From positions 620,001-684,000 of the forward strand of contig NZ_CP059851.1 of NCBI RefSeq assembly GCF_014117445.1: 64,000 nucleotides of DNA, in the 5' to 3' direction. Every line of letters begins with the position of its first letter. Position 1 is the first letter of the stretch. The position numbers and the translations under genes were made by a program. Below the pieces are notes generated by a model, which saw nothing but the letters and a program-made list of their open reading frames with translations, did not search any database and was not told the DNA's origin. Source of the DNA: Sandaracinobacteroides saxicola (GTDB taxonomy: Bacteria; Pseudomonadota; Alphaproteobacteria; Sphingomonadales; Sphingomonadaceae). Positions 15,236-23,383 of this stretch are shown one piece after another.

Positions 15236-16648
15236 TTAGGCCGTTCCGCCGACGGTCAAGCCTTCGATCAGCAATGTGGGCTGGCCGACGCCGGCGGGGA
15301 CGCTCTGGCCGCCCTTGCCGCAGGTGCCGACGCCTTCGTCCAGCATCAGGTCGTGGCCGATGGCGGTGATGCGGTGCATCACGTCCGGCCCGTTGCCGAT
15401 GAGGGTGGCGCCCTTGAGCGGCGCGCCGAGGCGGCCGTTTTCGACGCGGTACGCCTCGGTGCAGCTGAAGACGAACTTGCCGCTGGTGATGTCCACCTGG
15501 CCGCCGCCGAAGCTCTTGGCGTAGATGCCGTTCTTGACGCGCGACAGGATCTCGGCGGGGTCGTCGGTGCCGGCGCGCATGAAGGTGTTGGTCATGCGCG
15601 GCATCGGGGCGTGGGCGAAACTTTCGCGGCGGCCGTTGCCGGTGGCGGGGACGCCCATCAGCCGGGCGTTGAGGCGATCCTGCATATAGCCCTTGAGGAT
15701 GCCGTCCTCGATCAGCGTCGTGCAGCTGGTGGGCGTGCCTTCGTCGTCGATCGAGAGCGAGCCGCGGCGGTCGTGGAGCGTGCCGTCGTCGACCACGGTG
15801 ACGCCTTTCGCCGCGACCTGCTGCCCGACGCGGCCGGAGAAGGCGCTGGTGCCCTTGCGGTTGAAGTCGCCTTCGAGGCCATGGCCGACGGCTTCGTGCA
15901 GCAGGATGCCGGGCCAGCCGGGGCCGAGGACGACGGTCATCTCGCCGGCGGGGGCGTCGACGCTGTCGAGGTTGACGAGGGCCTGTTGCAGGGCGGTGTC
16001 GATGGCGGCCTGCCAGACGCTTTCGTCGAACAGCCGGTCGTAGAGATAACGGCCGCCGAGGCCGTGGAAGCCCTGTTCGCGGCGGTCGCCGGACTGCGCG
16101 ACGATGGCGACGTTGAGGCGCACGAGCGGCCGGATGTCGCGGGCGCGGCTGCCGTCGGGGCGGATGATCTCGACGACGTGCCAGGTGCCGAGCAGGCTGG
16201 CGGAGACCTGGGCGACCTTGGGATCGCGGGCGCGGGCGGCGGCGTCGATGGCCTGGAGCAGCGCGACCTTGCGGGCGAAGGGGATGGCCGACAGCGGGTC
16301 GGCATCGGTGTAGAGCCGCTGGTTGGTGCGCGCCGGGGTGGCGCTGGCGCTGGTGGGTCCGCCCTTGATGACGCCGAGCGTGTCGGCGGCGCGCAGGATG
16401 GCGGATTCGGAAATGTCATTGGCGTGGGCGTAGGCGGTGGTCTCCCCCACGACGCCGCGCAGGCCAAAGCCGCGCGTGGTGTCGAACGTGGCGGCCTTCA
16501 ATCGGCCGTCATCGAAGGAGAAGCTTTCGGACGCCGCATATTGCAGGAACAGCTCGCCATCGTCGCAGCCGGTGAGGGCGTTGCGGGTCAGCCGGAGGGC
16601 GGCGTCGGGATCGAGGCTGTCGTAGAGCAGCGTGTCGGGATTGGTCAT
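15236..16648 (-). CDS. tldD: Metalloprotease TldD
   Basis: TldD partners with TldE/PmbA to degrade unfolded or modified peptides, for example in microcin B17 maturation and CcdA turnover. The 470-residue protein has the TldD zinc motif HEAVGHGLEGD near residue 250, with GPGWPGILL before it and the C-terminal SPCTEAY-like stretch KFVFSCTEAYRVENGRLGAP. No tldE is in this window. Its closeness to ccdAB is notable because TldD/E was first linked to CcdA proteolysis, but the link here may be chance. Confidence 0.97.
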   Translation of the reverse strand: MTNPDTLLYDSLDPDAALRLTRNALTGCDDGELFLQYAASESFSFDDGRLKAATFDTTRGFGLRGVVGETTAYAHANDISESAILRAADTLGVIKGGPTSASATPARTNQRLYTDADPLSAIPFARKVALLQAIDAAARARDPKVAQVSASLLGTWHVVEIIRPDGSRARDIRPLVRLNVAIVAQSGDRREQGFHGLGGRYLYDRLFDESVWQAAIDTALQQALVNLDSVDAPAGEMTVVLGPGWPGILLHEAVGHGLEGDFNRKGTSAFSGRVGQQVAAKGVTVVDDGTLHDRRGSLSIDDEGTPTSCTTLIEDGILKGYMQDRLNARLMGVPATGNGRRESFAHAPMPRMTNTFMRAGTDDPAEILSRVKNGIYAKSFGGGQVDITSGKFVFSCTEAYRVENGRLGAPLKGATLIGNGPDVMHRITAIGHDLMLDEGVGTCGKGGQSVPAGVGQPTLLIEGLTVGGTA

Positions 16649-16680
16649 GCCGCCGATATAGGCGGGCGGTGGCGGCTTTG

Positions 16681-16860
16681 TCAGTGTGAATCGTCTTGCG
16701 CATCATTGGCCAGGACGAAGCGGCGGTCGCAATAGCCGCAGTCCACATAGCCTGCCGCGCCGATCTCCAGCCAGACCCGGGGGTGGCCGAGCGCGCCTTC
16801 ATCGCCATCGCAGGCGACGCGGCGGCTGTGGGCGATGCGGGTTTCCGGCGGCGCGATCAT
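16681..16860 (-). CDS. Small zinc-finger protein (zf-CHCC type)
   Basis: The 59-residue protein reads MIAPPETRIAHSRRVACDGD then GALGHPRVWLEIGAAGYVDC and GYCDRRFVLA. The spacing Cys-x8-His-x(n)-Cys-x2-Cys (VACDG, LGHPRVWL, DCGYC) matches the zf-CHCC family, which in mitochondria and alphaproteobacteria is an accessory zinc subunit of respiratory complex I. The ATG at 16860 gives the usual family length; 15 extra upstream codons are open but unlikely. Confidence 0.85.
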   Translation of the reverse strand: MIAPPETRIAHSRRVACDGDEGALGHPRVWLEIGAAGYVDCGYCDRRFVLANDAQDDSH

Positions 16861-17084
16861 GGCGGCGCTGTAGCGGGGGGGAGGGCGCGGGACAAGCGCG
16901 GCCATTCGTCGAACGATGTTGCCGGTTGGTCGGCCATCACGGCCGCTTGCCGAAGCGCGGGCCGTGCCGGTCGAACGGCACGCGACGGCGGCCGCCGCCG
17001 GTGCGACAGCGGAGGGGCGACGTCGGCATCTTGTCCCCCTCTCGATCCGGCAGGCGTCGCACCCCTTTTTGACGGAGACAGTCG

Positions 17085-17423
17085 ATGATTTTCCATGCCA
17101 AGCGGCTGCTGCCGCTCGCCGTGCTGGCGCTGACCGCGATGCCGGCGCTTGCCAATGACGACGCCCACCGGGTTGCCGCCGTGGAGCATGGCGACCTGGA
17201 CCTGCGGACCGAGGCCGGGCAGCGGACGCTGGATGCCCGCATCAGGACCGCGGTGCGGTCGGTCTGTTCGGTGGATGGCGCGCGTGACATCCGGGCGATG
17301 CCGGCGCGGTGCCGTGCCGAAGCCACCGCGAAGGCCCAGGTTGCGGCGCAGGCGGCGATCGCCGCGGCGATCTCTCGCGAGCAGATGGCGGGCGGGGTGG
17401 CCAAGGCGCCCATCCTGCGCTGA
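17085..17423 (+). CDS. UrcA-family exported protein
   Basis: A 112-residue secreted protein with signal peptide LLPLAVLALTAMPALA. The mature part has EHGDLDLRTEAGQRTLDARI and VCSVDGARDIRAMPARCRAEATAKA. The paired cysteines and this order match the UrcA family of small alphaproteobacterial proteins of unknown role, typical of Sphingomonadales and Caulobacterales. ATG follows GGAGACAGTCG. It is monocistronic and ends in a clear terminator. Confidence 0.9.
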   Translation: MIFHAKRLLPLAVLALTAMPALANDDAHRVAAVEHGDLDLRTEAGQRTLDARIRTAVRSVCSVDGARDIRAMPARCRAEATAKAQVAAQAAIAAAISREQMAGGVAKAPILR

Positions 17424-17442
17424 CCCGACAGTCCAGTCCTTC

Positions 17443-17473
17443 GGGGCCGGCCGCGGTCGGCCCCGGTTTTTTT
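17443..17473 (+). terminator. Rho-independent terminator after the UrcA gene
   Basis: Arms GGGGCCG (17443-17449) and CGGCCCC (17458-17464) enclose an 8-base loop and are followed by GG and a run of seven T. It begins 20 bp after the UrcA stop. The T-run touches the stop codon of the convergent response regulator. Confidence 0.85.
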
Positions 17474-18195
17474 CATGTCGGCCTTGCCATGGCCTGGACC
17501 GATTTCAGGTAGCTTCGGCCGATGCGCCAGGCGCCGTTGGCCGTGACAGCGGACCAGATGCCGGCGCCGTCGTGCCGCAGGCTGAGGATGGTATCCCGCC
17601 GCAGGATCACGCTGCGGTGGATGCGGATGAAATCGGCCGGATCGAGCCGTGCCTCGAGCTCGGTGGCGGTGGTGTGCAGCAGGTAGCTGCGGCCTTGCGC
17701 GATCAGGCGCATATAGTCCCGGTCGGCTTCGATCCGTTCGATGGCACGCGCGGCGAGACGCACCAGTTCGCCGCGGACGGGCACCCAGAATTCGCGAGTC
17801 CAGGGGTCCGCCGGGGCGGTGTTCGCGCGATGCGCGCGAACCCGGTCGAACGCGCGGGCGAGCCGTTCGGGCGAAACCGGTTTCTGCACATAGTCGACGG
17901 CGTCGGTATCGAAGGCGGCGACGGCATAGCCATCAAAGGCGGTGACGAAGATGATGCCGGGCCGGGACGCGCGGCCGTCCAGCGCGCGCGCGACGTCCAT
18001 GCCGCTGAGTTCGGGCATGGCGATGTCGAGGAGCAGCACGTCGGGGGACAGGGCATCGACCATGCGCAGCGCGGCGGCGCCATCGTGGGCGATGCCGGCG
18101 AGGCGCAGGCCGGGCAGCTGGGCGCAGAGCAGTTGCAGGCGTTCGGCCGCGAGCGGTTCATCGTCGACGATGAGGACGGTGAGTTCGTCAGCCAT
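17473..18195 (-). CDS. LytTR-family response regulator
   Basis: The 240-residue protein has a receiver domain (TVLIVDDEPLAAERL; acidic pair Asp11-Asp12, phosphoacceptor Asp57 in LLLDIAMPELSG; Lys in VQKPVSPERL) and a C-terminal LytTR DNA-binding domain from about residue 135 (EADRDYMRLIAQGRSYLLH, FIRIHRSVILRRD). It is the partner of the LytS-type kinase whose gene overlaps its start by 8 bp. The target genes are unknown. Confidence 0.95.
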   Translation of the reverse strand: MADELTVLIVDDEPLAAERLQLLCAQLPGLRLAGIAHDGAAALRMVDALSPDVLLLDIAMPELSGMDVARALDGRASRPGIIFVTAFDGYAVAAFDTDAVDYVQKPVSPERLARAFDRVRAHRANTAPADPWTREFWVPVRGELVRLAARAIERIEADRDYMRLIAQGRSYLLHTTATELEARLDPADFIRIHRSVILRRDTILSLRHDGAGIWSAVTANGAWRIGRSYLKSVQAMARPT

Positions 18196-19486
18196 GGGGG
18201 ATGTCCAGGATCACGCGCCAGCCGCCGCCGGGGCGGGGACCGGCCTCCAGCCAGGCATCGTCGCCATAGCGGGCGGCGAGGCGGTCGCGGACGTTGCGCA
18301 GGCCGAGGCCGGTGCCGGCGTCCGTGCTGCTGCCGGGGCCGTCATCCTCGACACGGACGCGCAGCCGGCGCGCCGTCGTCGAGGCGGTGAAGGTGAGCGA
18401 GACGGGCCGCGCGACGGGCGCGACCGCATATTTGATGGCGTTTTCGACGATGGGTTGCAGGATGAAGCCGGGGACGGGCGCATCGCGGCATTCGGCCGGC
18501 AGGTCGACGACGACGGCGAGGCGGCCGGGAAAGCGCACCGCCTCGATCGCGAGATAGCGTTGTTGCAGCGCGATTTCCGCGTGCAGCGGCACATCGTCCG
18601 TCGGGTCGCCGCTGAGGCTGGCGCGGAAGAAGTCCGACAGGTTGAGGATCATGGTTTCGGCGGTGCGGTTGGCGCCCTTCATGACGAGCGAGGACAGCGA
18701 GTTGAGGGTGTTGAAGAGGAAATGCGGGTTGATCTGGTAGCGCAGCGCGCGGAGTTCGGCGGATTGTGCCGCCGCGGCGTAGCGGGCGGCGCGTTGTTCG
18801 GCGGCGCGCACCTGGGCGGCGAAGGTGAGCGCGATCCACATCACCGCCCAGCAGACGATGAAGAAATACCATTGCAGGGCGAGGCCGACGATCTGCTGGA
18901 GGGGGCTTTCATGTTCCTCGCCGGCGGTGATGACGGTGGCGGTGGTGCGGCTGCCATCGGGCCGGGTGCGGGTGATGGTGGTGACGGAGCTGCTGGCCCC
19001 CTGATCCACCCGCGTCGACTCGGTGGCGCCAGGGGGCGTGGGCGGGGCGGGTTTCACGATGATGCGGTTGTTTTCATCGCCGGTGACGATGGGCGGAACA
19101 GGAGGCACGGGGGGCGCCGGCGGGGCGGGCGGCTGCTGAATGACGAGCAGGGGATCGATCTGCCATTTCACCGGAAACAGTTCGAACGCCACGTAGTTGG
19201 TGGCGGAATAGGCGAGCGCCAGCGGCACGCAGGCGATGAAGGCGAGTGGCAGCAGCCGGCGGGCGCGCAGATGATCGAAGCGGCGGAGCAGCAGCCAGAG
19301 CAGGCTGGTTAGGCCGATGGAGACAGTGACGACGATGCCGCGGCGCACGGCCATCGGCAGCTGGTCGGGTTTCTCGTAGATGGCCATCATCAGCGTGTTG
19401 ATGACGAAATAGGCAAGCCAGAACCCGCCGATCGACAGCAGCGCCAGGCGGCGCGAGGGGCGTGTGGGGGGATCGGGCGCGGTCAT
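18188..19486 (-). CDS. LytS/YpdA-type sensor histidine kinase
   Basis: The 432-residue kinase has an N-terminal group of membrane helices (about residues 15-105), a long non-cytoplasmic loop of about 95 residues with an unusual proline stretch (PPAPPAPPVPPVPP), one more helix (YFFIVCWAVMWIALTFAAQV), then the His_kinase domain (ALRYQINPHFLFNTLNSLSS) and an ATPase domain (QPIVENAIKYAV, EDDGPGSS, GTGLGLRNVRDRL). Its gene overlaps the response regulator by 8 bp. The ATG at 19486 gives a normal N-terminus. The loop is a candidate sensor region. Confidence 0.94.
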   Translation of the reverse strand: MTAPDPPTRPSRRLALLSIGGFWLAYFVINTLMMAIYEKPDQLPMAVRRGIVVTVSIGLTSLLWLLLRRFDHLRARRLLPLAFIACVPLALAYSATNYVAFELFPVKWQIDPLLVIQQPPAPPAPPVPPVPPIVTGDENNRIIVKPAPPTPPGATESTRVDQGASSSVTTITRTRPDGSRTTATVITAGEEHESPLQQIVGLALQWYFFIVCWAVMWIALTFAAQVRAAEQRAARYAAAAQSAELRALRYQINPHFLFNTLNSLSSLVMKGANRTAETMILNLSDFFRASLSGDPTDDVPLHAEIALQQRYLAIEAVRFPGRLAVVVDLPAECRDAPVPGFILQPIVENAIKYAVAPVARPVSLTFTASTTARRLRVRVEDDGPGSSTDAGTGLGLRNVRDRLAARYGDDAWLEAGPRPGGGWRVILDIPHG

Positions 19487-19607
19487 GGACAGCTTCCCTA
19501 CGACAAATGGATGATTCTTGGCGGGGCTTTGTCGACAACGGAAGATGTTTGGTCGAAAAGCGGGTCGCCTGCGATGGCAGGGCACGGGCTGACGGCGACG
19601 GGTGAGG

Positions 19608-20783
19608 ATGATGGAAGAGCGTTCCGACGATGCGGACAGGGCGGGACCGCTTTCAGGCGTGATGGTGCTGGACCTGTCGCGGGTGCTGGCGGGACCCTAT
19701 GCGACGATGATGCTGGCGGAGCTGGGGGCGCGGGTGGTGAAGGTGGAGGCGCCGGGCGTGGGCGACGACAGCCGGCAGATCGGGCCGTTCAAAGAGGGCG
19801 AGAGCGCCTATTTCGCCAGCATCAACCGGGGGAAGGAATCGATCGCGCTGGACCTGAAGGCCGCCGGCGACCGGGTGATTTTCGAGGCGCTGCTGGCACG
19901 GGCGGATGTGCTCGTCGAGAATTTCCGGCCCGGCGTGATGGCGCGGCTGGGCTATGGCTGGGAGGTGCTGCGGGCGCGGCATCCGCGGCTGGTCTATGCC
20001 GCGGCGAGCGGGTTCGGGCAGACCGGGCCGGAGGCGGCGCGGCCGGCCTATGACATGATCGTCCAGGCGATGGGGGGAGTCATGAGCGTGACCGGCCACG
20101 AAGGGGGCCCGCCGACGCGGGTGGGGACGAGCATCGGTGACATCACGGCGGGGCTGTTCACGGTGATCGGCGTGCAGGCGGCGTTGTGGCATCGCGAGCG
20201 GACGGGGGTGGGCCAGCTGGTGGATGTGGCGATGCTGGATTGCCAGATCGCCATCCTGGAGAATGCGATCGCGCGCTATGCGGTGAGTGGCGTGGCGCCC
20301 GGACCGCTGGGGGCACGGCATCCGAGCATCACGCCGTTTGCCGCCTATGCCTGTGCCGACGGGCATATCGTGATCGCGGCGGGGAATGATGGGCTGTGGG
20401 CGACGCTGCTGGGGGTGCTGGGGGCGGAGACGCTGGCGAACGATGCGCGCTTTCTCAGCAATGCGCTGCGGACGGAGCATGCCGAGCTTGTGGCGGAGGC
20501 GCTGGAAGCGCGGTTGCGCGAGCGGCCGTGCGCGCACTGGCTGGCGGTGCTGGAGGCGGCGGGCGTGCCGTGCGGGCCGTTGCAGGATGTCGCGCAGGCG
20601 CTGAACCATCCCCAGGTGCGGGCGCGGAACATGGTGATCGGGACGGCGTTTCCCGGCGGCGCGCCGCTGCTGGCGGCGGGCAATCCGGTGAAGCTGTCGG
20701 CGCACGCCGACCCGGCGACGCGGCCGCCGGCGCCGGTGCTGGATGGCGACCGGGCCGCGATCCTGGCGGAGCTGGGGCTGTGA
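19608..20783 (+). CDS. CaiB/BaiF family III CoA-transferase
   Basis: A 391-residue acyl-CoA:carboxylate CoA-transferase. Visible signatures are GVMVLDLSRVLAGPYATMML at the start, LVENFRPGVMARLG, ASGFGQTGP and TSIGDITAGLFTVIGVQAAL, whose Asp (about residue 178) corresponds to the catalytic aspartate that carries the mixed anhydride. The substrate is not predictable from sequence. Starts at GTG 19602 and ATG 19608/19611 are all possible. It lies 13 bp before hisN in the same direction. Confidence 0.93.
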   Translation: MMEERSDDADRAGPLSGVMVLDLSRVLAGPYATMMLAELGARVVKVEAPGVGDDSRQIGPFKEGESAYFASINRGKESIALDLKAAGDRVIFEALLARADVLVENFRPGVMARLGYGWEVLRARHPRLVYAAASGFGQTGPEAARPAYDMIVQAMGGVMSVTGHEGGPPTRVGTSIGDITAGLFTVIGVQAALWHRERTGVGQLVDVAMLDCQIAILENAIARYAVSGVAPGPLGARHPSITPFAAYACADGHIVIAAGNDGLWATLLGVLGAETLANDARFLSNALRTEHAELVAEALEARLRERPCAHWLAVLEAAGVPCGPLQDVAQALNHPQVRARNMVIGTAFPGGAPLLAAGNPVKLSAHADPATRPPAPVLDGDRAAILAELGL

Positions 20784-20796
20784 GGGAGGTCCGGAC

Positions 20797-21567
20797 ATGA
20801 CTTTGGCGGCGGATATCGCGTTGGCGCACCGGCTGGCGGACGCGGCGGGGGAGGCGATCAGGCCGCATTTCCGCAGCGGCACGGCGGTGATCGACAAGGA
20901 TGACGCGAGCCCGGTGACGGTGGCCGACCGCGCCGCGGAGGCGGCGATGCGGCGCATCCTGTCGCACGACCGGCCGCAGGACGGGATCGTGGGCGAGGAA
21001 TATGGCGTGGAGCGGGAAGGGGCATCCCGGCAGTGGGTGTTGGACCCCATCGACGGCACGCGGGCGTTCATCGCCGGGCGACCGCTGTTCGGCACGCTGA
21101 TCGCCCTTTTGGAGGATGGCGCGCCGGTGCTGGGGATCATCGACCAGCCGATTGCCCGCGACCGCTGGATCGGCGGCGATGGCGAGACGCGGCTGAACGG
21201 CGCGGTGGTGCGGGCGCGGGGCTGCGCGACGCTGGGGGAGGCCTATCTGGCGACCACCAGCCCGGACATTTTCTTTGGAGAGGGCGGCGAGGCGGCGTTC
21301 CGGCGGGTGTGGGGCCGGGCGCGGGATACCATCTATGGCGGCGATTGCCTGAACTATGCGCTGCTGGCCACCGGCTGCCTGGACCTGGTGATGGAGGAGG
21401 GGCTGAAGCTGTACGACTGGGCGGCGCTGGTGCCGGTGGTGGCGGGGGCGGGCGGGGTGATGACCGACTGGCGCGGCGAGGTATTGCGGCTGGGGGCGGA
21501 GGGACGGGCGCTGGCGGCGGGCGATGCGCGGGTGCACGCCGCGGCGGTGGGGGCGATCGGGCTGTAG
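20797..21567 (+). CDS. hisN: Inositol monophosphatase-family protein, likely histidinol-phosphatase
   Basis: The 256-residue protein carries the metal-binding motifs of the family: VTVADRAAEAAMRRIL, IVGEEYGVE, WVLDPIDGTRAFIAGRPLFG and KLYDWAALVPVVAGAGG. The variant PIDGTRAFI with a following GRP is typical of the HisN-type histidinol-phosphatases of actinobacteria and alphaproteobacteria, which remove phosphate from L-histidinol phosphate. An inositol or nucleotide phosphatase role cannot be excluded. It starts 13 bp after the CoA-transferase. Confidence 0.88.
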   Translation: MTLAADIALAHRLADAAGEAIRPHFRSGTAVIDKDDASPVTVADRAAEAAMRRILSHDRPQDGIVGEEYGVEREGASRQWVLDPIDGTRAFIAGRPLFGTLIALLEDGAPVLGIIDQPIARDRWIGGDGETRLNGAVVRARGCATLGEAYLATTSPDIFFGEGGEAAFRRVWGRARDTIYGGDCLNYALLATGCLDLVMEEGLKLYDWAALVPVVAGAGGVMTDWRGEVLRLGAEGRALAAGDARVHAAAVGAIGL

Positions 21568-21615
21568 CAATTTTGGTGCATTTTATGCTATCGCCCGGGT
21601 CGAAGGAGACGGGTG

Positions 21616-21861
21616 ATGAATGTATCGGTCGGGCCGCGCTGGGAGGCGTTCATTCAGGCGACGGTGGCGGCGGGGCGCTATGGCACCGCCAGCGAGGTGA
21701 TCCGCGAGGGGTTGCGGCTGGTGGAGGAGCGGGAGCGGAAGCTGCTAGCATTGCGCACAATGATCGATGAATCGCTGGCGGAGGGCGGCGATGTTTCGGA
21801 CGCCGAAATCTCAGCCATGGCGGATACCATCGAAGCGGAGCAGACTGCGGCGCGTCATTGA
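21616..21861 (+). CDS. parD: ParD-family antitoxin
   Basis: An 81-residue protein with ribbon-helix-helix N-terminus (MNVSVGPRWEAFIQATVAAG then RYGTASEVIREGLRLVEERE) typical of ParD/CopG-type antitoxins. AAGGAG sits 7 bases before the ATG at 21616; a GTG at 21613 is spaced too close. Its stop overlaps the ATG of the toxin by one base. AT content rises here compared with hisN. Confidence 0.93.
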   Translation: MNVSVGPRWEAFIQATVAAGRYGTASEVIREGLRLVEERERKLLALRTMIDESLAEGGDVSDAEISAMADTIEAEQTAARH

Positions 21862-22181
21862 TGCGACGGTTGAGCTACCTGCGGTCAGCGCAACGCGATA
21901 TCGCCATCATTCAGCGATTTATCGCGCGGGAGAGTGGTTATCCCCTGACAGCACGGGCCTTTGTGGCAAGTCTTCAAGATCGATGCCGGAAACTGGCCGA
22001 ATTGCCCGGCACGCTGGGTCAAGCGCGGCCCGAGCTTGGGCCGGACATTCGATCGATTGTTCACAAGGGCTATCTCATCTTTTTCCGCTATCGGCAGGAC
22101 GTCTTGCAAATCATCAACATTATCGAAGGCCATCGTGACGTGCAGGCGTTGTTCGGGGAGGAGGCCTCCCCGCTTTCCTAG
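21861..22181 (+). CDS. parE: ParE-family toxin
   Basis: A 106-residue RelE/ParE-superfamily protein: LSYLRSAQRDIAIIQRFIAR, KLAELPGTLGQARPELGPDI and RSIVHKGYLIFFRYRQDVLQ with the final IINIIEGHRDV. This matches ParE toxins, which mostly act on DNA gyrase. It starts at ATG 21861 directly at the ParD stop (TGATG). Confidence 0.93.
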   Translation: MRRLSYLRSAQRDIAIIQRFIARESGYPLTARAFVASLQDRCRKLAELPGTLGQARPELGPDIRSIVHKGYLIFFRYRQDVLQIINIIEGHRDVQALFGEEASPLS

Positions 22182-22210
22182 GCTGACGTTGTGGCGGGGC
22201 TTCGCGTAGA

Positions 22211-22309
22211 GTGCATTTCGGAAAAGTGTGAAGCGGTTTTCCGATAAAAATGCACGACAACAAAAAGATAGACCCGCATTTTGATTCCATCAAAATGCAA
22301 CAGGGTCTA
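22211..22309. repeat. Intergenic mosaic repeat with two stem-loops
   Basis: About 100 bp between parE and the oxidoreductase gene fold into two hairpins. The first pairs GTGCATTT with AAATGCAC ends and CGGAAAA (22219-22225) with TTTTCCG (22237-22243). The second has TAGACCC/GGGTCTA outside and GCATTTTGAT/ATCAAAATGC around a 3-base loop. The linking stretch with GACAACAAAAAGATAGA resembles a dispersed element I recall from rhizobial and sphingomonad intergenic regions. It is much more AT-rich than its surroundings. Confidence 0.7.
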
Positions 22310-22331
22310 ACTGGCGGGGAAGGAGAGCGAC

Positions 22332-23333
22332 ATGCAGACGCGTCAGTGGCTTCTGGCCGATCATCCGCGGGGACGGCCGCTGCGGGATGGGGATTTCACG
22401 CTGGTGACGCGCGACCTGCCCGAGCCGGGGGCGGGGGAGATGCTGCTGAAGGTCCTGTGGCTGGGGTTCGATCCGGCGCAGAAGGGCTGGGCGGAGAATG
22501 TGGCGGACTATGTGGCGCCGATGGCGCTGGGCGATGTGATGCGCGGCAGCGGCATCGCGCGGGTGGAAGTGTCGAACGGCGGCCGGTTTCCGGTGGGCAC
22601 GCTGGTCGCCGGGCTGACCGGCTGGACGGAGTGGCTGGTCAGCGACGGCGCGGGGTTCGAGGTGTGCCACCCCGGCCTGCCGCCGACCGCGATGCTGAGC
22701 GTGCTGGGGACGACCGGGCTGACGGCCTGGTGCGGGCTGTTCAAACTGGGTGAGCCGAGGCCGGGGGATACGGTGCTGGTGAGCGGCGCGGCGGGGGCGA
22801 CCGGATCGGTGGTGGGGCAATTGGCGAAGGTGGCGGGGGCGCGGGCCGTCGGGATTGCCGGTGGCGCGGAGAAATGCCGCTGGCTGGTGGAAGAGGCGGG
22901 CTATGACGCGGCCATCGATTACAAGGCGGACAATCTGAGGGCGCGGTTGAAGGAGCTGGCGCCGGGCGGGGTGGATGTGGTGTTCGACAATGTCGGCGGC
23001 AAGATTCTGAACGACATGCTGGCGCATATCGCCACGGGGGCGCGGGTGGTGATCTGCGGCGGCATCAGCCGTTATGAGACCGGCACGATGCCGGCGGGGC
23101 CGGAGAATTATTTCAACCTGGTGTTCCGGCGGGCGACGATGCGGGGGTTCATCGTGCTCGATTGGGCCAGCGAGTTCCCGGCGCTGCGCAAGCGGCTGGC
23201 GGGCTTGGTGAACGATGGGCGGCTGAAGTTCCGGATCGATGAGCAGACGGGCTTTGAAAACACGCCGCGGACGCTGATGCGTCTGTTCACCGGCGACAAT
23301 CGTGGCAAGCAGGTGCTGAAGATTGCGGATTGA
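22332..23333 (+). CDS. NADP-dependent oxidoreductase of the MDR superfamily (enone/quinone reductase-like)
   Basis: A 333-residue medium-chain reductase like leukotriene B4 12-hydroxydehydrogenase and CurA. It shows the N-terminal AdhN-2 domain, then GTTGLTAWCGLFKLGEPRPG, the Rossmann motif VSGAAGATGSVVGQLAKVAG, VGIAGGAEKCRWLVEEAGYD and FDNVGGKILNDML. Such zinc-free enzymes reduce alkenals, enones or quinones with NADPH. No alcohol-dehydrogenase zinc ligands are seen. It is apparently monocistronic, downstream of the repeat element. Confidence 0.92.
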   Translation: MQTRQWLLADHPRGRPLRDGDFTLVTRDLPEPGAGEMLLKVLWLGFDPAQKGWAENVADYVAPMALGDVMRGSGIARVEVSNGGRFPVGTLVAGLTGWTEWLVSDGAGFEVCHPGLPPTAMLSVLGTTGLTAWCGLFKLGEPRPGDTVLVSGAAGATGSVVGQLAKVAGARAVGIAGGAEKCRWLVEEAGYDAAIDYKADNLRARLKELAPGGVDVVFDNVGGKILNDMLAHIATGARVVICGGISRYETGTMPAGPENYFNLVFRRATMRGFIVLDWASEFPALRKRLAGLVNDGRLKFRIDEQTGFENTPRTLMRLFTGDNRGKQVLKIAD

Positions 23334-23354
23334 GATGTGATTAACGCGCTTGAC

Positions 23355-23374
23355 TCTCACATTGCAATGTGAGA
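23355..23374. promoter_or_regulatory. Perfect 20-bp palindrome upstream of ribB, probable operator
   Basis: TCTCACATTGCAATGTGAGA is a perfect dyad, lying 9 bp before the ATG of the HTH-RibB fusion and just before its GAGGTGG ribosome site. A TTGACT hexamer overlaps its left edge. Its position suits a repressor site. The N-terminal helix-turn-helix of the gene product itself is the obvious candidate to bind it. Confidence 0.75.
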
Positions 23375-23383
23375 CGAGGTGGC

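Noticed and set aside
16857-17084. Short minus-strand frame upstream of the zinc-finger gene
   Set aside because: Arg/Pro-rich translation over a divergent promoter region without a recognised family.
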